Assembly: GCA_944389535.1 (NCBI GenBank)
Contig: CALXMS010000005.1
Span: 1 to 64,000 of the forward strand
Direction of reading: 5' to 3'
DNA length: 64,000 nucleotides
Source of the DNA: an uncultured Alphaproteobacteria bacterium
GTDB lineage: Bacteria > Pseudomonadota > Alphaproteobacteria > Rs-D84
A program made the translations under genes and the position numbers. Every line of letters starts with the position of its first letter. The first letter of the stretch is position 1. Shown piece after piece: positions 56,501-63,997 of this stretch. The notes below the pieces were generated by a model. It saw only the letters and a list, made by a program, of their open reading frames with translations. It was not told the origin of the DNA and did not search any database.

Positions 56501-57303
56501 AATGTAAGCAACGTAAAATTGAGAACGGTACAGCATTGCCCGTTAACGACACAGAATTCTATCCGACGGCATGTAAATTCACAGGTATATCAGATACAGG
56601 CAACCCATGCGATATAATTGACGATGTTTGCGTAGAAACATCTTGCAATGCAGGATATGAAATGAAAGACGGCAAATGCGTTCAGTGTTATCGCGAACAT
56701 GCCATAGGGTACACAGAAGGAGGTATATGCCATGTATCAGAATGCGTGGCTGGATATCATCCGAACGGTGGCGACAAATGCGAACCTAATTTACAAGAAT
56801 GTAGCGTACCCAATGCAGTATACGCAGAAAGAACTTGGGACTTTAAGAAAAACGCGTTCGGTCCATGCGTCATAAAGGAATGTGAATCTGAGTTTCATCT
56901 ATCTTCTAACGCATGCGTATCTGATGTACAACCATGTAACGTTGAAAACGGTGCAGGCTTTAAAGAATGGGATCCTAAGATCAAAGATTGGGGTAAATGC
57001 ATCGCCGTTTCTTGTAACCCAGGTTATACGAACGATCCATCAGAAACGAACGAACTTACCAAACAATGTGGTGAATGTAAGAATAAATATAGTACTCTTG
57101 GGAAACTAGCGGTCAGCAGCTATGTTCAAGGATGTGAAATTGCATCTTGCATGTATCAGGGAGAGCTTTATACCCTTGAAAACAACGAATGCATCCAAAT
57201 TTGTCCGCTTGAAGAATATTCAGACGAAACAGGAACTAAAGTATGGGACGAAAGTAGAAAGAAGTGCGTTCGTACATGTAATGATGGTTACACAATGTGG
57301 TAA
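50509..57303 (+). CDS. Giant secreted Cys-rich protein with InlB-like repeats
   Basis: 2264 aa. Sec signal peptide MGKSRVFLRIFASLFITFFATNVFA, cleavage after about residue 25. Cys-rich modules recur throughout (CPAGSYC, CAAGSYSGAGASACTPC, CNAGYEMKDGKC), resembling GCC2/GCC3, ephrin-receptor or TNFR-like extracellular modules. Five segments match the Listeria-Bacteroides (Flg_new/InlB B) repeat: about residues 87-159 (ITYNLNGGSG...YVFAGWS...VYAVW), 517-584, 716-794, 1305-1384 and 1388-1480. Modules grow more acidic towards the C-terminus, which ends in CNDGYTMW with no anchor. About 459 bp are identical to the first giant gene. A strong Shine-Dalgarno and own terminator make it a single-gene unit. 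Surface adhesion or a coat-like role is inference. Confidence 0.92.
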   Translation: MGKSRVFLRIFASLFITFFATNVFAAGYTCPTYKKYTSCNAGYYMTASSSSSACNTTPAAGNACRPCSTMGSNYTCSGGTACPTLNTVTITYNLNGGSGTTPNAKQCNVGSSCSLQSGATTSFYRAGYVFAGWSTTSTATTGSTSMTFTAADTVYAVWTKCAAGTYKGGSGTQASAACSTCPSGYPNSAEASTAITQCYSNTKSRAWTGSQVNGSVPTNCASVKTWGSCSKPACDYVAYSNSAGTGDGTIKSGCSTNSASCTKPVVAVTAKAGYYDNGTTCAACSGLASGFYPNSAEGNEGGASACYTNSLSGKYVASANATSATACANWTYKGAHTVNYGSTSSCYNCLAVESGWTKASGTGWTTYASCKETKTGSAISSYCDAGVLTKTQSSASAWGTSAITTNLSAKSGAYVSGQTCLNCTQGSYCTGGTAAAIKCAAGSYSGAGASACTPCQSGKTTSTTGQTSCNATCSNAANVSTWSNATWAANTVTNLCTISTCSSGYTKNSNACVASNYTITYKNGGGTGSDVTQSVTYNTKFTTKASNTFTRPGYNFSSWGGSYPNPSSDYTYTTAGNTTLTAQWSACANNPTAPGTCNCGDTQFPNGSGCEACSKSCSGVTGFTLGTYDVCKSQTNNQCYRNCTTSDVANSSAVSGTVTKGGTVSCKATSCKANFYLSGSGCAACVPNATCPGEDEPFTCNTGYHLSNDGTSCEPNEYSITLKKNGGTGTINGSTGTNDAVQTCKHGELCNLPSSGLTRTGYAFTGWGTSSSCTSGVFQRTFTSATTLYACWSQQTTTCQSGKYYNGSEHVTCPAGMFCPGTGSTNIGSAGCAQDCPGSGTSDAGATSQTQCYISCSGKTITGGKLTADSSKSNYNGSTYPACTYTANCNEGYLASGNGTSAATCTKCQNGVVCPGGTSQSQPSQCPAGSYCEAGIAKTCPSGGTSDAGAGAATDCYKVCQDNSITGGTQEAINEKVKWTGSAYPSCTYNANCNPGYVASGNGTTTAKCTQCQNGVVCPGGTSQAEPELCPVGSYCIAGISHSCPAGGTSAAGAVSKNDCYKVCSPTLSITNGQGISTGNAYYNGSEYPACQYRAECNDDYIAQNSPSANPSCIWADPDACPIGFYCPPDSPAPIQCPDGGTSDIGSTNITQCYKIFDDYEGFQNGVASAKCFYQNTTTLYDACSILEVKSCIAGYWYAQQNAFLCSEISSGYYSPAGQITRTACPVDPSGGQVGSLEKADSYTDCYKTCSLNVSNSTSVAAKDNEVYGITEDTYAACSFAVTCETGYTVQNNNTANPSCKANTYTITLDKNGGTGSTQTSIQCTFDSGSCTLPAVTGLSRPGYTVQAKWCSDKNGNGPCYYAGQSTATNISETGKDVTLYAVWLPNIYKITLDHQNANISGAPSVVYLKYANGWYSDDSATTPISKLTTLPEKTGYDFAGYYNSTQAGGIQITSASGVFQTSANALTFTTKDASIYAKWSAGMTSCAAGTYYTGTGSLCQACSANHYCPGGTFATDVGTPEGLNACPEQGASPSNSTSITQCYKTKLAYTASHGSGTQTCNYDDDTKSYNANCTNKVINICDSGYYLADSGATTPDCEPVGKGYYSEGTDTTRMQCPNNGDTESATSTMIQQCFKTGLSYSATYGSGTQRCFYSSGTGTSAIYQRDCDTKVITSCRGGYWLANSNDIDCVEVGQNYYSVSNDTQRHACPANGKTNGTTSDDILLCYKDGLPYTEALHGTGEYLCYYTSGTGDSAIYSSSCNLPTITSCDAGYYYDHLTLATDCIEAEKGYYSPVMDINRYQCAFGGTTKTTTSESSAECYRDDMMCRVTNGSGEQTCNYNEIDGDYTLDCQTCYVTECDEGFSQVGNTCITCPADNVCTDGKQQTCASLTGGLYTKSDPGTTDVSMCYTSCALEENAAAMDGRDYYTAPDTCTIRRCMPAYTLNEGQCDICPAGSFCDGTIDPINPGDDITSCDSLKTGEWSMSLPGSKDATQCYAECKQRKIENGTALPVNDTEFYPTACKFTGISDTGNPCDIIDDVCVETSCNAGYEMKDGKCVQCYREHAIGYTEGGICHVSECVAGYHPNGGDKCEPNLQECSVPNAVYAERTWDFKKNAFGPCVIKECESEFHLSSNACVSDVQPCNVENGAGFKEWDPKIKDWGKCIAVSCNPGYTNDPSETNELTKQCGECKNKYSTLGKLAVSSYVQGCEIASCMYQGELYTLENNECIQICPLEEYSDETGTKVWDESRKKCVRTCNDGYTMW
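51088..51546 (+). repeat. 459-bp tract identical to 3122-3580
   Basis: Copy in the second giant gene, residues about 194-346. The wider region (about 51050-51920) is colinear with 3085-3960 of the first gene, but only this stretch is identical in DNA. Confidence 0.9.
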
Positions 57304-57308
57304 AAAAG

Positions 57309-57335
57309 AAAGCGTCTAAAATAGACGCTTTTTTT
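57309..57335 (+). terminator. Terminator of the second giant gene
   Basis: AAAGCGTCTA-aaa-TAGACGCTTT followed by TTTT, just after the stop codon. Confidence 0.85.
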
Positions 57336-57373
57336 ATATGGCCAATTTTATAGATTTTTTAATTATATTATTC

Positions 57374-57379
57374 TACAAT
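57374..57379 (+). promoter_or_regulatory. -10 box abutting the flavoprotein start
   Basis: TACAAT six bases before the ATG at 57386; the -35 region is weak (TAGATT). Compatible with a leaderless mRNA. Confidence 0.45.
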
Positions 57380-57385
57380 CATAAC

Positions 57386-58537
57386 ATGAAAATATACGAC
57401 GTAGTTATTATAGGAGCCGGTGCCGCAGGATTAACAGCGGCTGCCGCGGCAACTGAACGAAACAAATCGGTGGCAATAATTGACATGGGTAAAACACCTG
57501 CAAGAAAAGTAATGGCATCTGGGGGTGGAAGATGTAATTTTACTAATATCAACGTTAATGTTAATAGATACTTCGGTAATAACCCTGATTTCGTACGCAG
57601 CGCTATTACACGTATAAACCCTCAAGATATTTTAAATTGGGCTAAAAAGCACAATATAACATGGGTGGAAAAAAATCCCGGACAGTATTTTTCAGAAACT
57701 GGTGCCGCAGACATAGTGAAAGCCATTATAAAAGACGCAAGTAAAGCCGATTTTTTCCTTGAAACGCAAGTTCTTGATACTAAATTTCAGTCCAACTTGT
57801 TTCATATAACAACTAATAATAAAACCTTTATCGCACGTTCTTTAATAATCGCAACAGGAGGAATTTCTTTCCCTGCTTTAACGGTTTCTGATTATGGATA
57901 TCAAATAGCAAAAATCTTTGGTCATAAAATTATTCCTGTTCGCCCTGCTCTTTGTGCAATAGCAACGCAAATTTTTCCAAAAAACTTAGCGGGGATATCT
58001 TTGAAAGTAGGAATATCCATTGGACATGAAAAATTTATCGACTCGATGTTATTTACTCACTTTGGGCTTGGTGGGCCTGCAATATATAGAGCAACTGTTC
58101 GCGATATTACAGATATACGTATAAACCTTATGCCTGAGGTGAACGTATACGATTTTTTAAAAGACGCTAAAACCACATCAGGAAAGAAAAAAGTTTCTAG
58201 TATATTATCGGAAAAATTACCTATAAAACTCGCCAAGTTATTTTGTCCTGATGATAAAAATATTGCGGATTACAAAGATGCTGAACTACGCCACATTGCC
58301 GATACGATACATGATATAATCATACCATATCAAAAAATAAAATTGTTTTCTCTAAAAAGCGCAGAAGTTGTCCGAGGCGGAGTGGATGTAACGTATATAT
58401 CATCTAAAACGATGGAATCAAAACTGCAACCAGGTTTGTTCTTTGCAGGTGAAGTTTTAGATATAGCCGGGGATTTAGGTGGTTTTAATTTACATTGGGC
58501 GTGGGCCAGCGGACACATTGCCGGTGAAAACGCATAA
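57386..58537 (+). CDS. HI0933/YhiN-family flavoprotein (NAD(P)/FAD-dependent oxidoreductase)
   Basis: 383 aa from ATG 57386 (MKIYDVVIIGAGAAGLTAAA), the family start; the frame to 57338 has no support. FAD-binding GAGAAG at the N-terminus, MASGGGRCNFTN (family hallmark), then IIATGGISFPALTVSDYGYQIAK, LFTHFGLGGPAIYRA and FAGEVLDIAGDLGGFNLHWAWASG at the C-terminus. The family includes BaiN and YhiN; substrates are mostly unknown. No Shine-Dalgarno. Confidence 0.93.
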   Translation: MKIYDVVIIGAGAAGLTAAAAATERNKSVAIIDMGKTPARKVMASGGGRCNFTNINVNVNRYFGNNPDFVRSAITRINPQDILNWAKKHNITWVEKNPGQYFSETGAADIVKAIIKDASKADFFLETQVLDTKFQSNLFHITTNNKTFIARSLIIATGGISFPALTVSDYGYQIAKIFGHKIIPVRPALCAIATQIFPKNLAGISLKVGISIGHEKFIDSMLFTHFGLGGPAIYRATVRDITDIRINLMPEVNVYDFLKDAKTTSGKKKVSSILSEKLPIKLAKLFCPDDKNIADYKDAELRHIADTIHDIIIPYQKIKLFSLKSAEVVRGGVDVTYISSKTMESKLQPGLFFAGEVLDIAGDLGGFNLHWAWASGHIAGENA

Positions 58538-58605
58538 CATAAAGACAACAAACCTATACAAAGTTTAATATTATGCTTTACAATCTAAATAAAGGGGCGT
58601 ACAAA

Positions 58606-59517
58606 ATGAAAGAAGTCATTTTAACAGCCAAAGACGGCAAAAAAATATTCTGTTCATTATGGGATAAAGCTACGCAACCTATTGGTGTTGTTCAAATAAT
58701 TCATGGTATGGATGAACACGTGAAACGTTATGATAGATTTGCAAATTTTCTAAACAAACATGGTTATGTTGTATTTGGTGATGATCATAGAGCTCATGGT
58801 CGTACAGCAGCTAATATATCCAAAATAGGCAAACCTGATGGAGATAAAGATTTATTCAAATCTATTGTTTCCGATGAAATCATGATAGCAAAACATTTAA
58901 AAACCACATATAAATTACCGGTTCTGACTTTTGGGCATAGCTATGGCAGTTTCATAACACAGAAACTGATGGAGAAACCGAACTTTTTTACATCTGGGGT
59001 ATGCCTGTCTGGATCTGCCCGATATCCGCTTCCATTTGTCGCATTAGGGTTAGGTGTTTCTTTTATTGGTGACAAATTATTCGGCCCAGATGCCCCTGCC
59101 CGTCTTATAGAAGAGTTCTCACCTATCAGAGGCAAAAATCATGGGGCAAGTAAGCTTACTCGCGATAAAAAGCAGGTTATTTTACATGAAAAAGACCCAA
59201 TGCGAGCGAAATATTTTTCCTATGGTTTTTACTATTCGATGTTCAAAAATTTAATGCATTTTTCAAATAAAATAAACAAAAACTTACCCATACTAATAAT
59301 TAGCGGAGATCGCGATCCAGTCAGCATGAACGGAATTTTAGCAAAAAAATTATATAATATATATAAACAAGAAAAGGCAACTAACCTATCAATGATACTA
59401 TATCCGGAAGATCGTCATGAATTACTAATGGAAATAAATTATAAACAAGTTCAAAAAGATATATTAAATTTTTTTAATTCCGTCATATACACAGTGCAGC
59501 AAAAGAAAAAGGTATAA
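58606..59517 (+). CDS. Alpha/beta hydrolase, monoacylglycerol-lipase-like
   Basis: 303 aa from ATG 58606, which has AAAGGGG upstream (an in-frame ATG at 58573 lacks one). VVQIIHGMDEHVKRYDRFANFL and DDHRAHGRT are typical of the lysophospholipase/monoacylglycerol lipase branch. Nucleophile in FGHSYGSF, Asp in ISGDRDPVS, His in PEDRHELL. No signal peptide, so probably cytoplasmic. The stop overlaps the convergent ybaK-like gene by 35 bases. Confidence 0.9.
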   Translation: MKEVILTAKDGKKIFCSLWDKATQPIGVVQIIHGMDEHVKRYDRFANFLNKHGYVVFGDDHRAHGRTAANISKIGKPDGDKDLFKSIVSDEIMIAKHLKTTYKLPVLTFGHSYGSFITQKLMEKPNFFTSGVCLSGSARYPLPFVALGLGVSFIGDKLFGPDAPARLIEEFSPIRGKNHGASKLTRDKKQVILHEKDPMRAKYFSYGFYYSMFKNLMHFSNKINKNLPILIISGDRDPVSMNGILAKKLYNIYKQEKATNLSMILYPEDRHELLMEINYKQVQKDILNFFNSVIYTVQQKKKV

Positions 59518-59953
59518 TTTTTCCAAGATCTTGCAGAGATATTTCTACCTGATAACCGACTCGACCGGCACTAAATATAATTGTATTAAAATTTTCTGCC
59601 GAAAGATCTATCAGTGTGTGAAATTGCTTTTTCATTCCTATTGGGCTACAACCGCCGTGTACATAACCGGTCAAACCTAACAAATCGCGCATTTTCAACA
59701 TATCAACGGACTTTTCTCCAACCGCCAATGCGGCACGCTTTAGATCTAACTCGGCACATACTGGTATCATAAAAACATAATGTTGCCCTGATTTGGCGAC
59801 AGTTACGAGGGTCTTAAACACCTGCAAGGGGTTTTGATTTAAAGCGGCCGCAATTTCTTCACCGTTACCTGCCCCCGTTCCGACATACGAATATGACTTA
59901 TATGATATTTTGTGTGCGTCTAACATGCGCATAACATTTGTTTTTATTTCCAT
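59483..59953 (-). CDS. ybaK: Cys-tRNA(Pro)/Cys-tRNA(Cys) deacylase YbaK/EbsC
   Basis: 156 aa. Hydrolyses Cys mischarged on tRNA-Pro, an editing factor related to the ProRS insertion domain. NVMRMLDAHKISYKSYSYV start, QVFKTLVTV with the conserved catalytic Lys, and TGYVHGGCSPIGMKKQF, the family signature. On the minus strand TTGACT and TATAGT precede the ATG at short distance with no Shine-Dalgarno. The gene is convergent with the hydrolase. Confidence 0.93.
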   Translation of the reverse strand: MEIKTNVMRMLDAHKISYKSYSYVGTGAGNGEEIAAALNQNPLQVFKTLVTVAKSGQHYVFMIPVCAELDLKRAALAVGEKSVDMLKMRDLLGLTGYVHGGCSPIGMKKQFHTLIDLSAENFNTIIFSAGRVGYQVEISLQDLGKIIPFSFAALCI

Positions 59954-60073
59954 GGCACTATAAAACTATACAAAAATTATCAACAAGTCAAATGCTCAAA
60001 ACTGTATTATATAGTTGCTTTTATATTTTATATCTGCAAAAATTGTTAACACAACATGATATAAGAGTAAAAA

Positions 60074-60907
60074 ATGGTAAAAATTTCTGTCATTATGCCA
60101 GCTTATAATGCTGAACAATATATTGCTCAAGCAATAGAAAGCATATTAAATCAAACTTTTACTGATTTTGAGTTTATAATAATAAATGATGGATCATCAG
60201 ACAAAACCGCTGAAATAATTAAATCTTATAAAGATAAAAGAATTAATTTTATTGATAATAAAAAAAATCAAGGATTAATTGCTGTTCTTAATCAAGGTCT
60301 TGCTATATCAAACGGAGAATATATAGCACGAATGGATAGTGACGATATATCTTTACCTGAACGATTTGAAAAGCAAGTTAAATATCTAGACGCACATCCA
60401 GAAATAGGAGTATTGGGAACATCAATAATTCAGTTTGGTGAACATACTAAAGAACAAGAGGTCATAAAAAAACCAAAAATTACTTATTTAGACATTGTAT
60501 TGTGTTGCCCTGTTGTTCACCCAAGTGCTATGATTAGAAAGTCTATATTGGATAAATATAACTTGCGCTATAACCCAGACTATCAACATGCAGAAGACTA
60601 TTATTTATGGTCTCAAGCAATAAAATATACTAATATAACCAATCTTAAAGATGTACTTTTAAAATATAGATATCACGATAAAAACGTAAGTATAGTCTAT
60701 AATACCACACAAAATAAAATCGCACAAAAAATATCCGACGAAATGATAGACTTCTTAACAGATATACCAGAATTAAAAAATGAGATAAAAAAACTTGCAA
60801 AAAAAACGAGATTTTATAATACGTCATTTTTATCGATACACATGTTAAAGCGCCACCCTATTCGTTGGTTCAAATTAAGAAAAGCACTAAAAAAAGGGAA
60901 TTCATGA
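60074..60907 (+). CDS. Glycosyltransferase family 2
   Basis: 277 aa. Inverting GT-A sugar transferase: VKISVIMPAYNAEQYIAQAIESILNQ, IIINDGSSDKT, and the DxD-type metal site ARMDSDDISLPERFEKQV, then HAEDYYLW. Probably adds a sugar to a cell-surface glycan. AAGAG precedes the ATG. The stop overlaps the next start (ATGA at 60904-60907), so the two are coupled. Confidence 0.93.
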   Translation: MVKISVIMPAYNAEQYIAQAIESILNQTFTDFEFIIINDGSSDKTAEIIKSYKDKRINFIDNKKNQGLIAVLNQGLAISNGEYIARMDSDDISLPERFEKQVKYLDAHPEIGVLGTSIIQFGEHTKEQEVIKKPKITYLDIVLCCPVVHPSAMIRKSILDKYNLRYNPDYQHAEDYYLWSQAIKYTNITNLKDVLLKYRYHDKNVSIVYNTTQNKIAQKISDEMIDFLTDIPELKNEIKKLAKKTRFYNTSFLSIHMLKRHPIRWFKLRKALKKGNS

Positions 60908-62814
60908 AAAATATTGTTTTTGCTATAAATGATGGTTATATAAAGCAATTATGCGTAACAATTACATCTATCATTAATAATAACAAGCATATTCATTTTC
61001 ATGTTATTAGTAGCGATTTAAGCCAAGACAGTAAAAACGCTATTTTACATCTATTGCATAACAGGCATGATCTTTTGATAGATTTTATCGAATTAGATAA
61101 TAAGATTTTTAAAGGTTTAAAGCTGAACATTGATTATATCAGCGTTGAAACATATTTCAGATATGTGATAGCAGACATATTACCAAAAATTGATAAGTGT
61201 TTATATCTAGACGCAGACCTGATTGTAAATGGTAAATTAGACGATTTTTATAATACAGATCTTGGTAATAATTATTGTGCCGGCGTTAAAGATTTATATA
61301 TAGAAATGTTGAACTACAAAAAAAATATAAATTTTAATTCTGACGATCTATATATAAATGCAGGCGTATTATTATTAAATCTTTCCAAAATGCGCAAAGA
61401 TAAAATATCTGATGTTTTAATTAAAAATACTATTAAATTTTCCGACAAAATTGAATTTCAAGACCAAGATATTATAAATATAACATTTAAAAATCATATT
61501 ATTTCTTGTGATAGCATCTACAATTTTACATCACAAAATGTAATTGACGAATGGTCAAAACATCGTCGCGCTTGTATAATACACTATACTGGTAAACGCA
61601 AACCATGGAATGCCGATTGTCCAAATAAAATGAAAAATATATGGACAAAATACGCAAAAATTATGGATAAAACTATGAAAAAGAAAATAAAAGTTGCTTT
61701 ATTGATTGATGAATTTTTCGGTGGTGCAGGAACGCCTTTCGGCGGATATGGTGCACTTGCTAGAAAATATATTGCTAAATATGTACCTAATGATCTTATA
61801 TCAATTGATGTTATATTGGGGTCAGGTGGTCATAGATTTAGAGCCCGCAAATATCATGTGGACGATGTTGTATTATATAAAATGCCTCGTAAACATTGGG
61901 CATCTAGGCTATTTTTAAAACGGAAAAACTATGATATATATCTATCAATTGAATTAACCAATGACTGGGTATTAAAACACGAACCCAATAATAGTAAAAA
62001 ACTAATTTTATGGATACAAGATCCTCGTCCAAAATATGAATGGGATGAAATAGCAACTATGACATTAATGCCAGAGCCTAATTATTACAATCAAAAAATT
62101 TATGATCTTGTACACAACTTATATGAACAAAATCGCGTTCGCTTTATTTCACAAGCTTACTTCTTAAATAGAAAAGCAATAGATTTGTATAGATTGAAAA
62201 AAAATACGCAAATAACATATATGCCAAATCCGATAGAAATAGACGAAGAATTTGATTTAAAATCGTATAAAAAGAAAAATAAAATTATATTCTTAGGTCG
62301 TTTAGAAGATGTTAAACGTGGTTGGATATTCTGTGAAATTGCTAAAAAATTACCTGAATACGATTTCTTCGTATTAGGTAAAATAAATACAACCAAAAAA
62401 AATACCGCAGCATTCTGGGATCAATATAAAAATATATCAAACCTACATTTTGCTGGACATGTCGACGGCGAAGAAAAAAACCAATTCTTAAAAGATGCTA
62501 AAATTTTAATTAACACATCAATTCATGAAGGGCTTCCTGTTTCTTTCTTAGAGGCGTTATCATATGGTTGTTGCCTTGTCAGCAATCGTAATCCAGATGA
62601 ATTGACAGAGAAATTTGGCATATGGGTAGGAGATGTTTTAGGAAATGGCTTTGATAAAATAGATTTATATGTTAAAGCCGTTAAAGAATTGATGGAGAAT
62701 GACGCCAAACGCAGAAAGCTATCTATTGCTGGACGCAAATACGTACAACAAATACACAATATTAAAAAGGTTATATCTGATCTTCGTAATGTTATTTATA
62801 CAGAAGTCCAATAA
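60904..62814 (+). CDS. Two-domain glycosyltransferase, GT8-like plus GT4
   Basis: 636 aa from ATG 60904 (MKNIVFAINDGYIKQL), with AAAAAGGG upstream. Residues 1 to about 265 are GT8/LgtC-like: VTITSIINNN, CLYLDADLIVNGKL (DxD), INAGVLLLNL and FQDQDIIN, HYTGKRKPW. Residues about 275-636 are GT4-like GT-B: LLIDEFFGGAGTPFGGYGALAR, IIFLGRLEDVKRGW, HFAGHVDGEEKN and NTSIHEGLPVSFLEALSYGCCLVSNR. One chain could add two successive sugars. Sits between the GT2 gene and an acyltransferase. Confidence 0.92.
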   Translation: MKNIVFAINDGYIKQLCVTITSIINNNKHIHFHVISSDLSQDSKNAILHLLHNRHDLLIDFIELDNKIFKGLKLNIDYISVETYFRYVIADILPKIDKCLYLDADLIVNGKLDDFYNTDLGNNYCAGVKDLYIEMLNYKKNINFNSDDLYINAGVLLLNLSKMRKDKISDVLIKNTIKFSDKIEFQDQDIINITFKNHIISCDSIYNFTSQNVIDEWSKHRRACIIHYTGKRKPWNADCPNKMKNIWTKYAKIMDKTMKKKIKVALLIDEFFGGAGTPFGGYGALARKYIAKYVPNDLISIDVILGSGGHRFRARKYHVDDVVLYKMPRKHWASRLFLKRKNYDIYLSIELTNDWVLKHEPNNSKKLILWIQDPRPKYEWDEIATMTLMPEPNYYNQKIYDLVHNLYEQNRVRFISQAYFLNRKAIDLYRLKKNTQITYMPNPIEIDEEFDLKSYKKKNKIIFLGRLEDVKRGWIFCEIAKKLPEYDFFVLGKINTTKKNTAAFWDQYKNISNLHFAGHVDGEEKNQFLKDAKILINTSIHEGLPVSFLEALSYGCCLVSNRNPDELTEKFGIWVGDVLGNGFDKIDLYVKAVKELMENDAKRRKLSIAGRKYVQQIHNIKKVISDLRNVIYTEVQ

Positions 62815-62846
62815 TAAATCCATAAAGAAATCTAGTGTATAAAACC

Positions 62847-63476
62847 ATGTTAAGAAAAATAAAACGTCATATTCAAAAACTGAATAGTAATAATATTGTT
62901 GAAATTCCTACTACCAGGCAATTACAAATTCAAATTGAAGGCGTAAATAACACCGTAAAAATATATAATGATAAATTCAAAGGATCTATACAAATTTTTG
63001 GAGACAATAATACATTTATATTGCACGATGGATATGACGCAAAATTAAATGTATCAATAGGTGTTTCAAAAGAAAGACGAACAAATAATTGTCATATAAG
63101 CATAGGAAAAGATTTGTACTGTGGTAGTGCTACAATTGTTATAGGTGAAGATAACTTTATAATGCATATAGGTAATGATTGCATGTTCTCTGAAAACATA
63201 GATATATACGGTACTGATGGTCATACCATAACAGGCAAAAATGGTAACATTTTAAACATAGGCCAAAGCATATATATTGGAGATCATGTTTGGGTTGGTA
63301 AAGATGTAAAAATAAATAAGAATACATCAATCCCAGCCAATAGCGTTATAGGTTGGTCTTCTGTTGTAACTAAAAAGTTTACCAGCCCTAATGTAACGAT
63401 TGCTGGAAACCCCGCAAAAATTGTAAAAACAGATGTTTTATGGCACAGGACTTTTCCGAATCTATATAAAAAATAA
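62847..63476 (+). CDS. Left-handed beta-helix (hexapeptide) acyltransferase
   Basis: 209 aa; ATG 62847 preferred over the GTG at 62835, though neither has a clear ribosome binding site. Hexapeptide repeats run through the middle (VNNTVKIYND, IGEDNFIMHIGND) and the C-terminus shows the acetyltransferase pattern IYIGDHVWVGKDVKI, IPANSVIGWSSVV and IAGNPAKIVK. The likely active-site His is in DGHTITG. Probably O- or N-acylates a sugar made by the upstream transferases. Confidence 0.88.
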   Translation: MLRKIKRHIQKLNSNNIVEIPTTRQLQIQIEGVNNTVKIYNDKFKGSIQIFGDNNTFILHDGYDAKLNVSIGVSKERRTNNCHISIGKDLYCGSATIVIGEDNFIMHIGNDCMFSENIDIYGTDGHTITGKNGNILNIGQSIYIGDHVWVGKDVKINKNTSIPANSVIGWSSVVTKKFTSPNVTIAGNPAKIVKTDVLWHRTFPNLYKK

Positions 63477-63934
63477 TGGTTTCAAATCTTGTTATTTTAA
63501 TATCAAGCTTTCCTTTTTCAACATATGCAAATGAGATAATAAAAAACGATTATTTGTGATTGATATACAATATAGCGTTATTACATCTAATAAAATCCCG
63601 AAAACCGGGCATAATTTAAGGTTCCAACGAATAATCGCGGAACCTTTAATCTTACTGGCGGTGCAAGAAATCTTTTACCTTTGGCTTATGAAAGAACTGC
63701 GTTATAAACACGAACGAAACGGTCAAAAACAGGGAAAAACAGGGATTTTTTGCAAAAAACGGGTATTTTGACCAAAATTCACACAACCTGCACTAGAATC
63801 CATCCACAGTTTTCTAAGCACTTGCGCCATACCCGCACAAAAATTCCCTACACAAATAACAGGGAATTTTTTATAACATATCAGGGAATTATCCGCGAAT
63901 AACAGGGAAATAGTTATAGAAAAACATAAACCAC
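63477..63934. other. Non-coding interval, no convincing gene
   Basis: Two short open frames here lack ribosome binding sites and recognisable sequence. The interval contains an inverted repeat AAGGTTCC (63618-63625)/GGAACCTT (63639-63646) and a field of CAGGGA repeats. It could be an eroded mobile element or the left border of a mobile region. Confidence 0.5.
63729..63908. repeat. Field of CAGGGA repeats
   Basis: CAGGGA occurs at 63730-63735, 63740-63745, 63860-63865, 63882-63887 and 63903-63908, mostly as ACAGGGAA; a related inverted TTCCCT lies at 63844-63849. The copies sit in A/T-rich DNA. Function unknown. Confidence 0.55.
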
Positions 63935-63963
63935 TTGACTTTTTGTATCTTATAAGATACAAT
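63935..63963 (+). promoter_or_regulatory. Promoter with a 20-bp palindromic operator
   Basis: TTGACT (63935-63940), 17-base spacer, TACAAT (63958-63963). The spacer and -10 hold a perfect palindrome TTGTATCTTATAAGATACAA (63943-63962). A dimeric repressor bound there would block RNA polymerase. Confidence 0.75.
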
Positions 63964-63997
63964 ACAAGAAAAGAAATTAATGAAATGGAAGTGAACT

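Noticed and set aside
63556-63962. 71-aa and 79-aa frames at the right end
   Set aside because: No ribosome binding site; they run through CAGGGA repeats and hairpins.
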